A DNA stretch of 64,000 nt from Lysobacter silvisoli. GTDB taxonomy: Bacteria; Pseudomonadota; Gammaproteobacteria; Xanthomonadales; Xanthomonadaceae. This document shows, piece after piece, positions 1 to 10,292 of the stretch (position 1 is the stretch's first letter; each line of letters opens with the position of its first letter). The stretch is from NCBI RefSeq assembly GCF_003382365.1, contig NZ_QTSU01000001.1, positions 2,480,001-2,544,000 of the forward strand. Direction: 5' to 3'. Under the pieces are notes generated by a model. That model was given only the letters and a program-made list of their open reading frames with translations, was not told the DNA's origin and searched no databases. The position numbers and the translations under genes are program-made.

Positions 1-164
1 TGGCGCGCGTGGGGGGGACGCTACGCGGCGCCGGTTACGCCGACTTTGCCGCCAGCGGGGGTTTTTTGCGCCGAACCGGTCGTATCGGCACGCGCCCTGG
101 GCGCAGCTTAGAATTCCGGCTCGCTCCCGGCCGGCCGCACGCGGCCGCCGTCACTAGGAACCGC

Positions 165-2267
165 ATGTCCCGAAACCTCTGGCTGGGGCTGGCGATCGGC
201 CTCACTGCCGCCGCATTGGCCGCTACCTTCGTCTTCGAACCCACCGCTCTGCGCCGCAAGCCCGCCGTGCCCGAGCGCACGCCGCTGGGCTGGGCCGGAC
301 AGCTGCAATTGCGCGCCGGCGACGGCGTATCGGGCTGGCGCGACGGCGCCGCCGCGCAGGCGCGTTTCGCCGACCCTTACGGTCTGGCGCTGGGCCGCGA
401 CGGCACCGTCTATGTCGCCGATGCCGGCGACAACAACCGCATCCGCGCGATCCGCGCCGACGGCAGCGTGGTCACGCTGGCCGGTGCCGACGAAGGCTTC
501 CGCGACGGCGTCGGCGCAGCGGCGGCATTCGACACGCCCTCGGGCATCGCCCTGGACGCGGCCGGCAATCTCTACATCGCCGACACCGGCAACCACGCCA
601 TCCGCAAGCTCGATCCGCAGGGCCGGGTCAGCACCCTGGCCGGCGACGGCACGGCCGGTTACCGCGACGGCCCGGGCGCGCAGGCGCGCTTCAACGGCCC
701 GGTCGGCGTGGCCTTGGACAAGCAAGGCAACGTCTATGTGGCCGACACCTACAACGACCGCATCCGGGTGATCCGGCGCGACGGTCAGGTGCTCACCCTG
801 GCCGGCGGCGACCAGCCCGGTTACCAGGACGGTCCCGGCCCGCTCGCGCGCTTCGACACGCCCACCGGCCTGGCGCTGGACCGGCACGGCCGCGTCTACG
901 TCGCCGACACCCGCAACAATGCGATCCGCCGCATCGGCCTGGACGGCGCGGTGGACACGGTGCTGCGCACGCAAGCCGAAGACCCGTCAACCGCGCTGCG
1001 GCGCCCGCTGAGCCTGGCGCTCACCCACGACAGCGTGCTCTACATCGGCGAAATGGCGCGCGGCCGCGTGCTGCAGCTGGGCCTGGACCGGCAGATGCAC
1101 GTGGTCAGCGGCGCCACCCAGGCCCAGCGCCTGGCGCGTCCGTCGGCCTTGGCCCTGGCGCCCGACGGCAGCCTGGTGGTGGCCGATGCGCAGAGCTACC
1201 GCGTGCACCGCTTGGCGCCCGCGCCGACGGCGGATGCGCCGCCGGTGGTCGGCGCGGCCGGCCCTTCGCCGCAGAACCCGCTACCGCGCAGCGAAGGCCG
1301 CTGGCCGCTGGCGCCGCAGTACGCCTGGCACGAAGTGGTGGGCACGCTGGGCGAGGTACGTGGCGACGGCGGCAGCGAAGCGCGCCATCACTTGCACGGC
1401 GGCCTGGATATCGCCGGCGATGTCGGCCAGCCGGTGCTGGCCATCGCCGACGGCAAGGTCAGCAACCCCAACAGCTCCTGGGGCCTGGGCGAGCTCGGCG
1501 AAGGCATGGCCCTGGACGCGCTGTCCTACATCCACATGCGCGTGGGCCGCAAAGCCAACGGCGATCCGATCGATCCGGCGCGCTTCCAGGCGCTGCTGGA
1601 TGAGGAAGGCAAGCTGCGGCGCATGCGCGTGCAGCGCGGCACCCGCTTCCGCGTGGGCGATACCCTGGGCACGATCAACCCGATGGCGCACGTGCACCTG
1701 GTGCTGGGCGCCAGCGGCTACGAGCGCAATGCGATGGTCTTGGATTTCGCCGGCTTCAGCGACCGCTACGCGCCGCAGATCGAACGCATCGCCCTGCTCG
1801 ACGCGCTCGCGCAACCGCTGCAGGAGCGCGAGGACGGCCGCCTGCTGGTGGCGCGCGACGGCGGCGGCCTGCAGATCGTGGTCGACGCCTGGGACCAGGT
1901 GGACCGCAATCTGCCGCGCCGCCGGCTTGGGCTGTACGCGCTGGGCTACCAGTGGCTGGACGCCGCGGGCCAGCCGTTGCCCGGCTACGAAGCGCCGGTG
2001 GTCAATCTGCGCTTCGAGCGCATGCCGGCCGAGGACGAAGCCACCCAGATCGTCTACGCCGACGGCAGCGGCGTGACCGTACACGGCAGCGCGATCACCC
2101 GCTTCCGCTACGTGCTTACCAACACCGCCCGCGACGGGCGGTTGGCGGTGGGAGCGTGGCAGCCGGAAACCTTGCCGCCGGGCGACTACATCTTGCGCAT
2201 CACCGCGCAGGACTACAGCGGCAACGCGGCGCAGTCGCGGCGGGATTTGGAAGTGCGCGTGCGTTGA
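165..2267 (+). CDS. NHL-repeat protein with C-terminal M23-like (LytM) domain
   Basis: A 700-residue envelope protein. Residues about 5-25 form an uncleaved signal anchor or signal peptide ([17 protein letters not shown]). Residues about 45-350 carry at least five NHL-type propeller blades, each with a G-(I/L/V)-A-L-D core followed by (V/I)-Y-(V/I)-A-D. A second domain follows with the M23 metallopeptidase signatures HGGLDIAG (His about 411) and HVHL (His509, His511), so the usual HxGxD and HxH zinc ligands are retained. About 190 residues with a beta-rich look follow. I infer a cell-wall or surface protein combining a ligand-binding propeller with a peptidoglycan-type endopeptidase fold; substrate is unknown. 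The ATG at 165 is preferred to an upstream in-frame start at 9 because it has an AGGA sequence upstream and begins directly with the hydrophobic segment. It stands alone, ending at a dispersed repeat. Confidence 0.8.
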   Translation: MSRNLWLGLAIGLTAAALAATFVFEPTALRRKPAVPERTPLGWAGQLQLRAGDGVSGWRDGAAAQARFADPYGLALGRDGTVYVADAGDNNRIRAIRADGSVVTLAGADEGFRDGVGAAAAFDTPSGIALDAAGNLYIADTGNHAIRKLDPQGRVSTLAGDGTAGYRDGPGAQARFNGPVGVALDKQGNVYVADTYNDRIRVIRRDGQVLTLAGGDQPGYQDGPGPLARFDTPTGLALDRHGRVYVADTRNNAIRRIGLDGAVDTVLRTQAEDPSTALRRPLSLALTHDSVLYIGEMARGRVLQLGLDRQMHVVSGATQAQRLARPSALALAPDGSLVVADAQSYRVHRLAPAPTADAPPVVGAAGPSPQNPLPRSEGRWPLAPQYAWHEVVGTLGEVRGDGGSEARHHLHGGLDIAGDVGQPVLAIADGKVSNPNSSWGLGELGEGMALDALSYIHMRVGRKANGDPIDPARFQALLDEEGKLRRMRVQRGTRFRVGDTLGTINPMAHVHLVLGASGYERNAMVLDFAGFSDRYAPQIERIALLDALAQPLQEREDGRLLVARDGGGLQIVVDAWDQVDRNLPRRRLGLYALGYQWLDAAGQPLPGYEAPVVNLRFERMPAEDEATQIVYADGSGVTVHGSAITRFRYVLTNTARDGRLAVGAWQPETLPPGDYILRITAQDYSGNAAQSRRDLEVRVR

Positions 2268-2317
2268 GATCGCAGCGCCGGACCGTGGATGACGGCGCAA
2301 GATCGCAGCTTCGCGTG

Positions 2318-2860
2318 CCCTCACCCCAACCCCTCTCCCGCAAGCGGGAGAGGGGCTAAAGCACAAGCGGCGTCGGATGCATCCCCTCTCCCGCTTGCGG
2401 GAGAGGGCTAGGGTGAGGGGGTGAGCGCGCAGCGCGAATGCTCTTGATCGGGCATCGAACTCTCCACCCCAATAGAAGACCCGAAGAGCCTGCCCCCGCG
2501 AAGGCGGGGGGCGGCGCACAGGACGTGCGCCGTTTTCCGCTCGGGCAGGAGGCCCGATCGGAAAATCCCGGCGCGCGCTTCGATCTCGCAGGGGAGCTCT
2601 GTCCAAGGACAGCGTTTTTCTTTGGTTACTTTCTTTTGACGCTTATCAAAAGAAAGTGACCCGTCCGCTTGCGGACGGAAGCTGTTGCTGTTGCTTAAAC
2701 CAGCACACCCAGACACCTTCGCGAGCTCGGAGCGGATCGCGGCTCACGCCGCTCCTACCCCAAGGCGCCAGGGCAGACCCCCAGCCGACCGAAAGCTTCG
2801 GCGTAGCTGCGGATTCGCGGTCGCAGCTTGCGCAGCTCCTACAGGGGGCTCGTGGGATTC
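2318..2860 (+). repeat. Composite hairpin repeat, copy A
   Basis: The gap between the convergent genes ending at 2267 and 2888 is filled by a modular repeat also found near 7.3-7.9, 26.0-26.5 and 49.2-49.6 kb. Modules in order: two GGGAGAGGGG-type hairpins (2330-2355, 2382-2408) enclosed by a 9-bp outer stem (2318-2326 with 2411-2419); a GGCGCAC hairpin near 2513-2531; a longer hairpin 2533-2565; a 16-bp stem 2624-2639/2646-2661; and the CCGTCCGC-TT-GCGGACGG hairpin 2661-2678. After 2696 come a GATCGCGGCTCACGCCGCTC module (2735-2768) and a GCTGCGGATTCGCGGTCGCA module (about 2810-2855). No protein-coding gene is supported here. It may act as a two-way transcription end or a structured RNA. Confidence 0.85.
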
Positions 2861-2887
2861 GTCGTAGTTGGGATTCGCGGTCGCGGC

Positions 2888-4750
<1,863 letters not shown>

Positions 4751-4927
4751 GGCGCGCATTGTAGCCGGGGCCGCGCTCCGGCGCCCGTCCCGCGCCCTGC
4801 CCCGCCGGCCCTGCATGGCCCGCTGCAGCGCGTCCGGCGGCCGTTTTCGCGCGCTTTTCGGGTCCGCAGCGCTAGGCTGCGGCTTGCATCGGCGCCCCCC
4901 GGCCCACATGCTTGCAGACCGACACGA

Positions 4928-4933
4928 CAGGAG
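4928..4933 (+). promoter_or_regulatory. Ribosome binding site of ybaL
   Basis: CAGGAG lies 5 bases upstream of the ATG at 4939 and decides that start over the in-frame ATG at 4912. Confidence 0.6.
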
Positions 4934-4938
4934 ATCCG

Positions 4939-6630
4939 ATGCATCACACCTCCCTGATCGCGATCCTCGTCGCCGGCTTCGTGCTGGCGTTCGCCTTCGG
5001 CGCGCTGGCCCAGCGCCTGCGCCTCTCGCCGCTGGTGGGCTATCTGATCGCAGGCATCGTCGCCGGCCCCTTCACCCCGGGCTTCGTCGGCGACCAGACC
5101 CTGGCCCCGCAGTTGGCCGAAATCGGCGTGATCCTGCTGATGTTCGGCGTGGGCCTGCATTTCTCCATGCGCGACCTGCTGGCGGTGAAGGCCATCGCCC
5201 TGCCCGGCGCGGTGGTGCAGATCGGCGCCGCGGCGGTCATGGGCTGGGGCCTGGCGCGGTTCCTGGGCTGGTCGCATGGCGCCGGCCTGGTGTTCGGCCT
5301 GGCGCTGTCGGTGGCCAGTACCGTGGTGCTGCTGCGCGCGCTGGAGGAACGGCGCCTGGTGGAAACCGCCAAGGGCCGGATCGCGGTGGGCTGGCTGATC
5401 GTCGAGGACCTGGCGATGGTGTTGGCGCTGGTGCTGCTGCCGGCACTGGCCGGACTGCTCAAGGGCGAGGCCGGCGACGCCAGCGAGGTGTGGAGCGCGC
5501 TGTTCAAGACCTTCGCCAAGGTCGGCGCCTTCGTCGCGGTCATGCTGATCGTCGGTCGCCGGGTGATCCCGTGGATCCTCGAGCGCGTGGCCGGCACCGG
5601 CTCGCGCGAACTGTTCACCCTGTGCGTGCTGGCGATCGCGCTGGGCGTGGCCTTCGGCTCGGCCGAACTGTTCGGCGTGTCCTTCGCCCTGGGCGCGTTC
5701 TTCGCCGGCATGCTGCTCAACGAATCCGAATTCAGCCACCAGGCCGCCAACGAGACCCTGCCGCTGCGCGACGCGTTCGCGGTGCTGTTCTTCGTCTCGG
5801 TGGGCATGCTGTTCAATCCGATGATCCTGGTCGAAAAGCCGCTGGAGGTGCTGGCCACCTTCGCCATCATCGTGCTGGGCAAGTCCATCGCCGCCTACGC
5901 GATCGTGCGCGCGTTCGGCAAACCCAACTCCACCGCGCTGATGATCTCGGCCAGCCTGGCCCAGATCGGCGAGTTCTCCTTCATCCTGGCCGGCCTGGGC
6001 CTGCAGCTGGAAATCCTGCCGCCGGAGGGTCAGGACCTGATCCTGGCCGGCGCGCTGCTGTCGATCGTGGTCAACCCGCTGCTGTTCGCCTGGCTGGACC
6101 GCAAGCAGGCGCGCGAAGCCGCGGCGCTGCAGGAGGCCAGGACCGACCCCGTGCAGCCGGCCGTGCCGGCCGACATCGACAACCACGTGATCCTGATCGG
6201 CTACGGCCGCGTCGGCAGCGAACTGGCGCGCCTGCTCACCGAGCACCGGGTGCCGCTGGTGGTCATCGACGGCGAGGAAAGCCTGATCGCCAAGGCGCGC
6301 GCGGCCGGCCTGCCGGCGATTCTGGGCAACGCCGCCAACGAGCGGGTGCTGCGCGAGGCGGTGCCCGAACGCGCGACCACGGTGATGCTGGCCATTCCGC
6401 AGGCGCTGGAGGCCGGCGAGATCATCGCCAAGCTGCGCGAGATCAAGCCCGAGCTGAGCATCGTCGCCCGCGCCCACAGCGACAACGAAGTGCGCCACCT
6501 GATCGAGCACGGCGCCGACGGTGCGGTGATGGCCGAGCGCGAGCTCGCCCACAGCCTGGCCGAAATGGTCCTGGCCGCGCCGGTCTACCGCGGCGAGCGC
6601 CAGCTGCCGCCGTCCACCACCCTGGTTTGA
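4939..6630 (+). CDS. ybaL: CPA2 K+/H+ antiporter with RCK (TrkA-N) domain, YbaL-like
   Basis: A 563-residue inner-membrane protein. The N-terminal two thirds contains about 12 hydrophobic segments with the CPA2 hallmark sequences SPLVGYLIAGIVAGPFTP and GVILLMFGVGLHFS, and a central LSVASTVVLLRALEE segment. From about residue 415 a cytosolic nucleotide-binding RCK domain begins with HVILIGYGRVGSELARLL, the glycine-rich Rossmann loop. Start, length and opening residues match E. coli YbaL (558 residues). The family exchanges K+ for H+ and the KefC/YbaL branch is gated by ligand binding at the RCK domain. The C-terminus lacks the Lys/Arg-rich extension seen in some KefB/C proteins. The gene is separated by only 10 bases from yceH downstream, so the two are probably co-transcribed. 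Confidence 0.92.
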   Translation: MHHTSLIAILVAGFVLAFAFGALAQRLRLSPLVGYLIAGIVAGPFTPGFVGDQTLAPQLAEIGVILLMFGVGLHFSMRDLLAVKAIALPGAVVQIGAAAVMGWGLARFLGWSHGAGLVFGLALSVASTVVLLRALEERRLVETAKGRIAVGWLIVEDLAMVLALVLLPALAGLLKGEAGDASEVWSALFKTFAKVGAFVAVMLIVGRRVIPWILERVAGTGSRELFTLCVLAIALGVAFGSAELFGVSFALGAFFAGMLLNESEFSHQAANETLPLRDAFAVLFFVSVGMLFNPMILVEKPLEVLATFAIIVLGKSIAAYAIVRAFGKPNSTALMISASLAQIGEFSFILAGLGLQLEILPPEGQDLILAGALLSIVVNPLLFAWLDRKQAREAAALQEARTDPVQPAVPADIDNHVILIGYGRVGSELARLLTEHRVPLVVIDGEESLIAKARAAGLPAILGNAANERVLREAVPERATTVMLAIPQALEAGEIIAKLREIKPELSIVARAHSDNEVRHLIEHGADGAVMAERELAHSLAEMVLAAPVYRGERQLPPSTTLV

Positions 6631-6640
6631 TTCCCTGCCG

Positions 6641-7300
6641 ATGACCACCGAACACGACACGCCCGCCACCGACTCCGACACCCCCGCACCGCAGCTCAGC
6701 GCGGTGGAGGCCCGCATCATCGGCTGCCTGATCGAAAAGGAAGCCACCACCCCCGACGTCTATCCGCTGACGCTCAACGCGGTGCAGGTGGCCTGCAACC
6801 AGAAGACCGCGCGCGAGCCGACCATGCAGTTGGAACCGGGCGAGATCGCCAACGCGCTGCGCAGGCTGGAGCCGCGCGGCTGGGTCAAGTCGCAGCACAC
6901 CGCACGCGCCGAGCGTTACGCGCACCGCGCCGCGCAGAGGCTGGACCTGACCCGCCCGCAGACTGCGCTGCTGGCGCTGCTGATGCTGCGCGGCCCGCAG
7001 ACGCTGAACGAGTTGTTCGGGCGCAGCGAGCGCCTGGCCAAGTTCGAATCCAGCAGCGACGTGCAGTACGCGCTGGAACGCCTGGCCCAGCACAGTCCGC
7101 CGCTGGTGCGTCTGTTGGGCCGGCAGAGCGGGCAGCGCGAGGACCGTTGGGGGCACTTGCTCAGCGGCGAACCGGTGTGGACCGGGACCGTGGGTGGCGA
7201 CGAGGCGGAGGCGGGCGCGCCGGGCTTGGCCGATCGCGTGGCGGCGTTGGAAGCCCGCATCGCGGAGTTGGAAGCGCGCTTGGACGCAGCGGGCGCCTGA
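6641..7300 (+). CDS. yceH: YceH family (UPF0502/DUF480) protein
   Basis: A 219-residue soluble protein. The start of the conserved region, EARIIGCLIEKEATTPDVYP followed by LTLNAVQVACNQK, is diagnostic of the DUF480/YceH family, which folds as paired winged-helix domains. A second winged-helix-like half follows (LTRPQTALLALLMLRGPQT). The C-terminus (about residues 190-217) is a short coiled coil. Function is not established in the family; a DNA-binding role is plausible from the fold only. The 14-residue Thr/Asp/Pro-rich N-terminus is probably disordered. Confidence 0.9.
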   Translation: MTTEHDTPATDSDTPAPQLSAVEARIIGCLIEKEATTPDVYPLTLNAVQVACNQKTAREPTMQLEPGEIANALRRLEPRGWVKSQHTARAERYAHRAAQRLDLTRPQTALLALLMLRGPQTLNELFGRSERLAKFESSSDVQYALERLAQHSPPLVRLLGRQSGQREDRWGHLLSGEPVWTGTVGGDEAEAGAPGLADRVAALEARIAELEARLDAAGA

Positions 7301-7313
7301 GCCCCTGCCCCCT

Positions 7314-7866
7314 GTAGGAGCTGCGCCAGCTGCGACCGCGAATCCGCAGCTACGCCGCAACCTCGTTCCCCTCGCTTCCCCCTTTGCTTGTCTTCCCCCT
7401 TTGAAAAAGGGTGAGAGCGTGCGCTTGCGAACCGCAGGTTCGCGCAGACTCGAACGCCAGCAAGCTGTGCTTTCTGGCCGGAGGATTGAGGGGGATTTGC
7501 TCTTAGGAGCAACAACAACAGCTTCCGTCCGCAAGCGGCCGGGTCACTTTCTTTTGATAAGCGTCAAATGAAAGTGACCAAAGAAAAACGCTTCGCCGGA
7601 GCTTCCGTACGAGAGCGTTGCGTGCGCGGGGATTTTTCGATGGCACATCCCTGTGCCAGCGAAAAACGGCGCACCTCCTGTGCGCCGCCCTCCGGGTCTT
7701 CTGTTGGGGCTGCGAGTTCGGCGCCCGAGCGAGGATCAAGAGCATTCGCGCTTCGCGCTCACCCCCTCACCCTAACCCTCTCCCGTAAACGGGAGAGGGG
7801 ATGCATCCGACGCCGCTTGCTGCTTTAGCCCCTCTCCCGCATGCGGGAGAGGGGTTGGGGTGAGGG
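7314..7866 (-). repeat. Composite hairpin repeat, copy B (inverted)
   Basis: This fills the gap between convergent yceH and the AraC-type gene. Read on the minus strand, the module order is the same as in copy A: paired GGGAGAGGGG hairpins (7776-7800 and 7829-7855), GGCGCAC and GGCACA hairpins (about 7640-7690), the 16-bp stem 7542-7557/7564-7579, the CCGCTTGCGG hairpin (about 7526-7541), then a CCCCCTTTGAAAAAGG module (7393-7411) and the GCTGCGGATTCGCGGTCGCA module (7316-7356). Relative to copy C, about 75 unrelated bases (about 7412-7484) interrupt the CCCCCTTTTTCAAAGGGGG module. No gene is supported in the stretch. Confidence 0.85.
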
Positions 7867-7914
7867 CACGCGTGGCGGCAGATCGCGGCGCGCGTTCGCC
7901 GCAAAGCGCCGCAG

Positions 7915-8802
7915 TCACCGCAACGGCAGATACACATCCGTTCGCAGCACCGCCTCCGGGGTTTCATCCGGATCGTCCAGATACTCGTGGTGCAACGGTG
8001 CCTCGCGCGGCGTTTCGCCGCTGTCGGGCAGCCACTGCGCCAGCAAGGCGTCGGTCAGCGCTTCCAAGCCCTGGTACGAACCGACATGACGCACGCGGGC
8101 GTAACGGCCGCCGCCCAGCTCCGCGCGGCGCAAGCCGCGGCCGGGACTGAACCGCGCGGACAAGCCGATCATGCAATCGAAGGCGCAGCGCGACGGCGCC
8201 ACGTCGCGGCGGTCGTCGTGCGGCACACCGTACAGGCCGGTCAGCGACTCGATCAGTCCCTGCTCGGTCGCCCATTCGAACAGACGCAGATAGCCACCGT
8301 GGTGTTGCTCGTAGCCGCCACGCACTTGCAGCGCCAACACTGGGAATGGCTCCAGATTCACCACTTCCACCCGCAGCGGCGCATCCGTCGCACCGCCGGG
8401 CGGCAGCGACAGACGCTCGATCTCGCGCGCCAGCCGCTCGGGCTCCGCGCGCAGGTCGCTCGGGCTGGCGCCGGTGCGCTGGCGCAGCGCGCGGGCGAAG
8501 GCCTGCGGGGTTTGATAGCCCACGGCCAGCGCGGTGTCGGTGACGCTGCGCGCGGCCAACAAGCGCAAGCTCTGCAGCAGCCGCAGGCGCGCCACGGTCT
8601 GGCCGCTGGTCTCGCCGGTCATGGCGCGGTAGATGCGGTGGAAATGGAAGGGCGAGAACGCCGCGGCCGCGGCCAGGCGTTCGAGTTCGGGCGGTTCCTC
8701 GCCGGCGGCGACGGCTCGTTCGATCAGCGCTACCGCGCACTGGATGCGGTGCCGGTACGAATCCTGGGTGCCGGCCTTGGCGGGCGTGCGGGTCGGAGTC
8801 AT
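7915..8802 (-). CDS. AraC-family regulator with GyrI-like effector domain
   Basis: A 295-residue transcription factor. Residues about 20-115 are an AraC/XylS DNA-binding domain with two helix-turn-helix motifs (LERLAAAAAFSPFHFHRIY and VTDTALAVGYQTPQAFARAL). Residues about 135-290 form a GyrI-like/SOUL-type small-molecule-binding domain (LRVEVVNLEPFPVLALQVRG, then GRYARVRHVGSYQGL). This N-terminal HTH plus C-terminal GyrI-like order resembles Rob and SoxS-related regulators of multidrug responses; the ligand cannot be told from sequence. It is monocistronic. The ATG at 8802 sits after MTPTRTPAKAGTQ, a short non-conserved leader; an ATG start further in is not available before the HTH. Confidence 0.88.
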   Translation of the reverse strand: MTPTRTPAKAGTQDSYRHRIQCAVALIERAVAAGEEPPELERLAAAAAFSPFHFHRIYRAMTGETSGQTVARLRLLQSLRLLAARSVTDTALAVGYQTPQAFARALRQRTGASPSDLRAEPERLAREIERLSLPPGGATDAPLRVEVVNLEPFPVLALQVRGGYEQHHGGYLRLFEWATEQGLIESLTGLYGVPHDDRRDVAPSRCAFDCMIGLSARFSPGRGLRRAELGGGRYARVRHVGSYQGLEALTDALLAQWLPDSGETPREAPLHHEYLDDPDETPEAVLRTDVYLPLR

Positions 8803-8926
8803 GGGACGGTCTCATGCGCTGGGGACGGTGCCAGGATGGCGCTGGTCCGTGCCGGCTGCGGTCCCAATCTTGCGCTTTTGGCGGTCGGCCGATCCACCGT
8901 TGGCGTGCGTGGAAGCAAGATCAAAG

Positions 8927-8955
8927 CTGGATTCCGGCTTTCGCCGGAATGACGG
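8927..8955. repeat. REP-like ATTCCGGC hairpin
   Basis: ATTCCGGC-TTTC-GCCGGAAT (8931-8950) is an 8-bp perfect stem followed by GACGG. The same unit occurs twice in inverted orientation at 23403-23495. It sits just 3' of cobS on the minus strand. Confidence 0.7.
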
Positions 8956-8973
8956 ATAACGGAGTTCGCGGGC

Positions 8974-9726
8974 TTATGCCGCGGCGGATTCGGCGATCGC
9001 CAGCGCGACCAGCACCGCGGTTTCGACCAGCTCGGCCAGCGCGCCGCAGGTGTCGCCGGTCATGCCCTGCAGGCGGCGCAGGCAGGCGCGGCGCCACAGC
9101 GCGAACACGATCAGCGCGACCGCCAAGGCCAGCGCGCCGGTCCACATCACGGTCGCGCACAAGGCCACGGTCAGCGACAAGGCGATCGCGCAGCCCACAC
9201 GCGGTGCGCCGACCAGAGCTTGGCCCAGGCCGCCGCTGCGCGCATAGGGCGTGGTCAGGAAGGCCAGGGTCAGCGCCGCGCGCGCGAGCACCGGCGCCAG
9301 CACCAGCGCGGTCCACGCCGGCGTGCCCAGGCTGGCCAGGGCGGCGAACTTGAGCAGCAACAGCAACACCAGCGCGACCACCGCGGCGGGGCCGCTGCGC
9401 GGGTCCTTCATGATCGTCAGCGTGCGCTCGCGGCGCTCGGCTTCGCTCAGGCCCATGCCGCCGACCCAGGCATCGGCGCTGTCGGCCAGGCCGTCCAGAT
9501 GCAGCGCGCCGGTCAGCAGCACCCAGGCGAGCAGCAGCAAGGCCGCGCCCAGCGGGGGCGGCGTGTCCTGCAGCACAAACGCCAGCGCGCTCAGCGGCAC
9601 CGCGACGACCAGGCCCACCGCCGGATACCAGGCCAGCGAGCGCGAGGCGGCGGCGCCATCGCCCAAGGCCGAGGCCGGCACCGGCACGCGGGTGAGGAAG
9701 CCGATGGCCGCGAGCAGGCCGCGCAT
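8974..9726 (-). CDS. cobS: Adenosylcobinamide-GDP ribazoletransferase (cobalamin synthase)
   Basis: A 250-residue inner-membrane enzyme that joins AdoCbi-GDP to alpha-ribazole (or its phosphate), the last assembly step of the nucleotide loop. Family signatures present are GALHLDGLADSADAW (about residue 75) and TIMKDPRSGPAA (about 105), plus six to seven hydrophobic segments. Its ATG (9726) shares one base with the stop of the upstream alpha-ribazole phosphatase gene (TGATG), so translation is coupled. It is the last gene of the cobalamin operon; a REP-like hairpin follows. Confidence 0.93.
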   Translation of the reverse strand: MRGLLAAIGFLTRVPVPASALGDGAAASRSLAWYPAVGLVVAVPLSALAFVLQDTPPPLGAALLLLAWVLLTGALHLDGLADSADAWVGGMGLSEAERRERTLTIMKDPRSGPAAVVALVLLLLLKFAALASLGTPAWTALVLAPVLARAALTLAFLTTPYARSGGLGQALVGAPRVGCAIALSLTVALCATVMWTGALALAVALIVFALWRRACLRRLQGMTGDTCGALAELVETAVLVALAIAESAAA

Positions 9727-10292
9727 CAGTGCGCCTCGCCGGCGTCGCCGCACCAGTCCAGCGCGTGCAGCGAGGCATGCGGCACGTCGATGCCGGCCAT
9801 GTCGCCGAAGCCGCGCCGCTCGTGCACGCAGCGCAGCAGGCGGATCGCGCCGCCGTGGGTCACCGCCAGCACGCGCCGTTGCGGCCAGCGCCGCGCGGCC
9901 GCGTCCAGCGCAGTGGTCAGGCGCGCGCGGAACGCAGCAAAGCTTTCGCCACCCGGCGGCGGGTGCGCGACCGGGTCGGCCCAGAAGCGGCCCAGAGCCT
10001 CGCCCTGCGACTCGGCCAGCGTCTCGATCGGCACGCCCTGCCACTGGCCGAAGTGATATTCGGCCAAGCCCGCGTCCAGATGCAGCGGCAAGCCACGCGC
10101 CTGCGCCAGCTCGGCGGCGAACTCGGCGCAACGGCGCAACGGCGACGACACGATGGCGTCCCACTCGCGTCCGATCACGGCAGCGTGCAGCTGCGTCCAG
10201 CCGATCTCCAGCAAGGGATCGTCGAGCTGGCCGCGATAGCTGCGCTCACCGGTATCGCCATGGCGCAGCAGGTCGATGACGGTCGCGTTCAT
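9726..10292 (-). CDS. cobC: Alpha-ribazole phosphatase (histidine phosphatase family)
   Basis: A 188-residue phosphoglycerate-mutase-like phosphatase. The catalytic RHG ([15 protein letters not shown], about residue 9) and the second His ([12 protein letters not shown], about 145) are present. CobC removes the phosphate from alpha-ribazole-5'-P or adenosylcobalamin-5'-P. The assignment among histidine phosphatases rests on position between cobT and cobS, as the family is functionally mixed. The start ATG at 10292 overlaps the cobT stop by four bases (ATGA). Confidence 0.85.
   Translation of the reverse strand: MNATVIDLLRHGDTGERSYRGQLDDPLLEIGWTQLHAAVIGREWDAIVSSPLRRCAEFAAELAQARGLPLHLDAGLAEYHFGQWQGVPIETLAESQGEALGRFWADPVAHPPPGGESFAAFRARLTTALDAAARRWPQRRVLAVTHGGAIRLLRCVHERRGFGDMAGIDVPHASLHALDWCGDAGEAH

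Noticed and set aside
108-974. Long open frames antisense to or overlapping real genes
   Set aside because: With about 70% GC, stop codons are rare in the antisense and shifted frames. These give low-complexity Ala/Arg/Pro peptides with no domain, unlike the opposite-strand genes.
2438-2659. Short frames inside the composite repeats (also near 7503-7745, 26111-26410 and 49321-49611) with a shared FLWLLSFDAYQKKVTRPLAD-like tail
   Set aside because: The shared peptide comes from translating the repeat's hairpins; frames differ in start and length between copies, run on either strand and have Cys runs from GTTGCT repeats. No ribosome binding site is consistent. Treated as non-coding.
7776-7855. 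CRISPR-like repetition of GGGAGAGGGG hairpins
   Set aside because: Only two units per place, palindromic, no regular spacers and no cas genes nearby.
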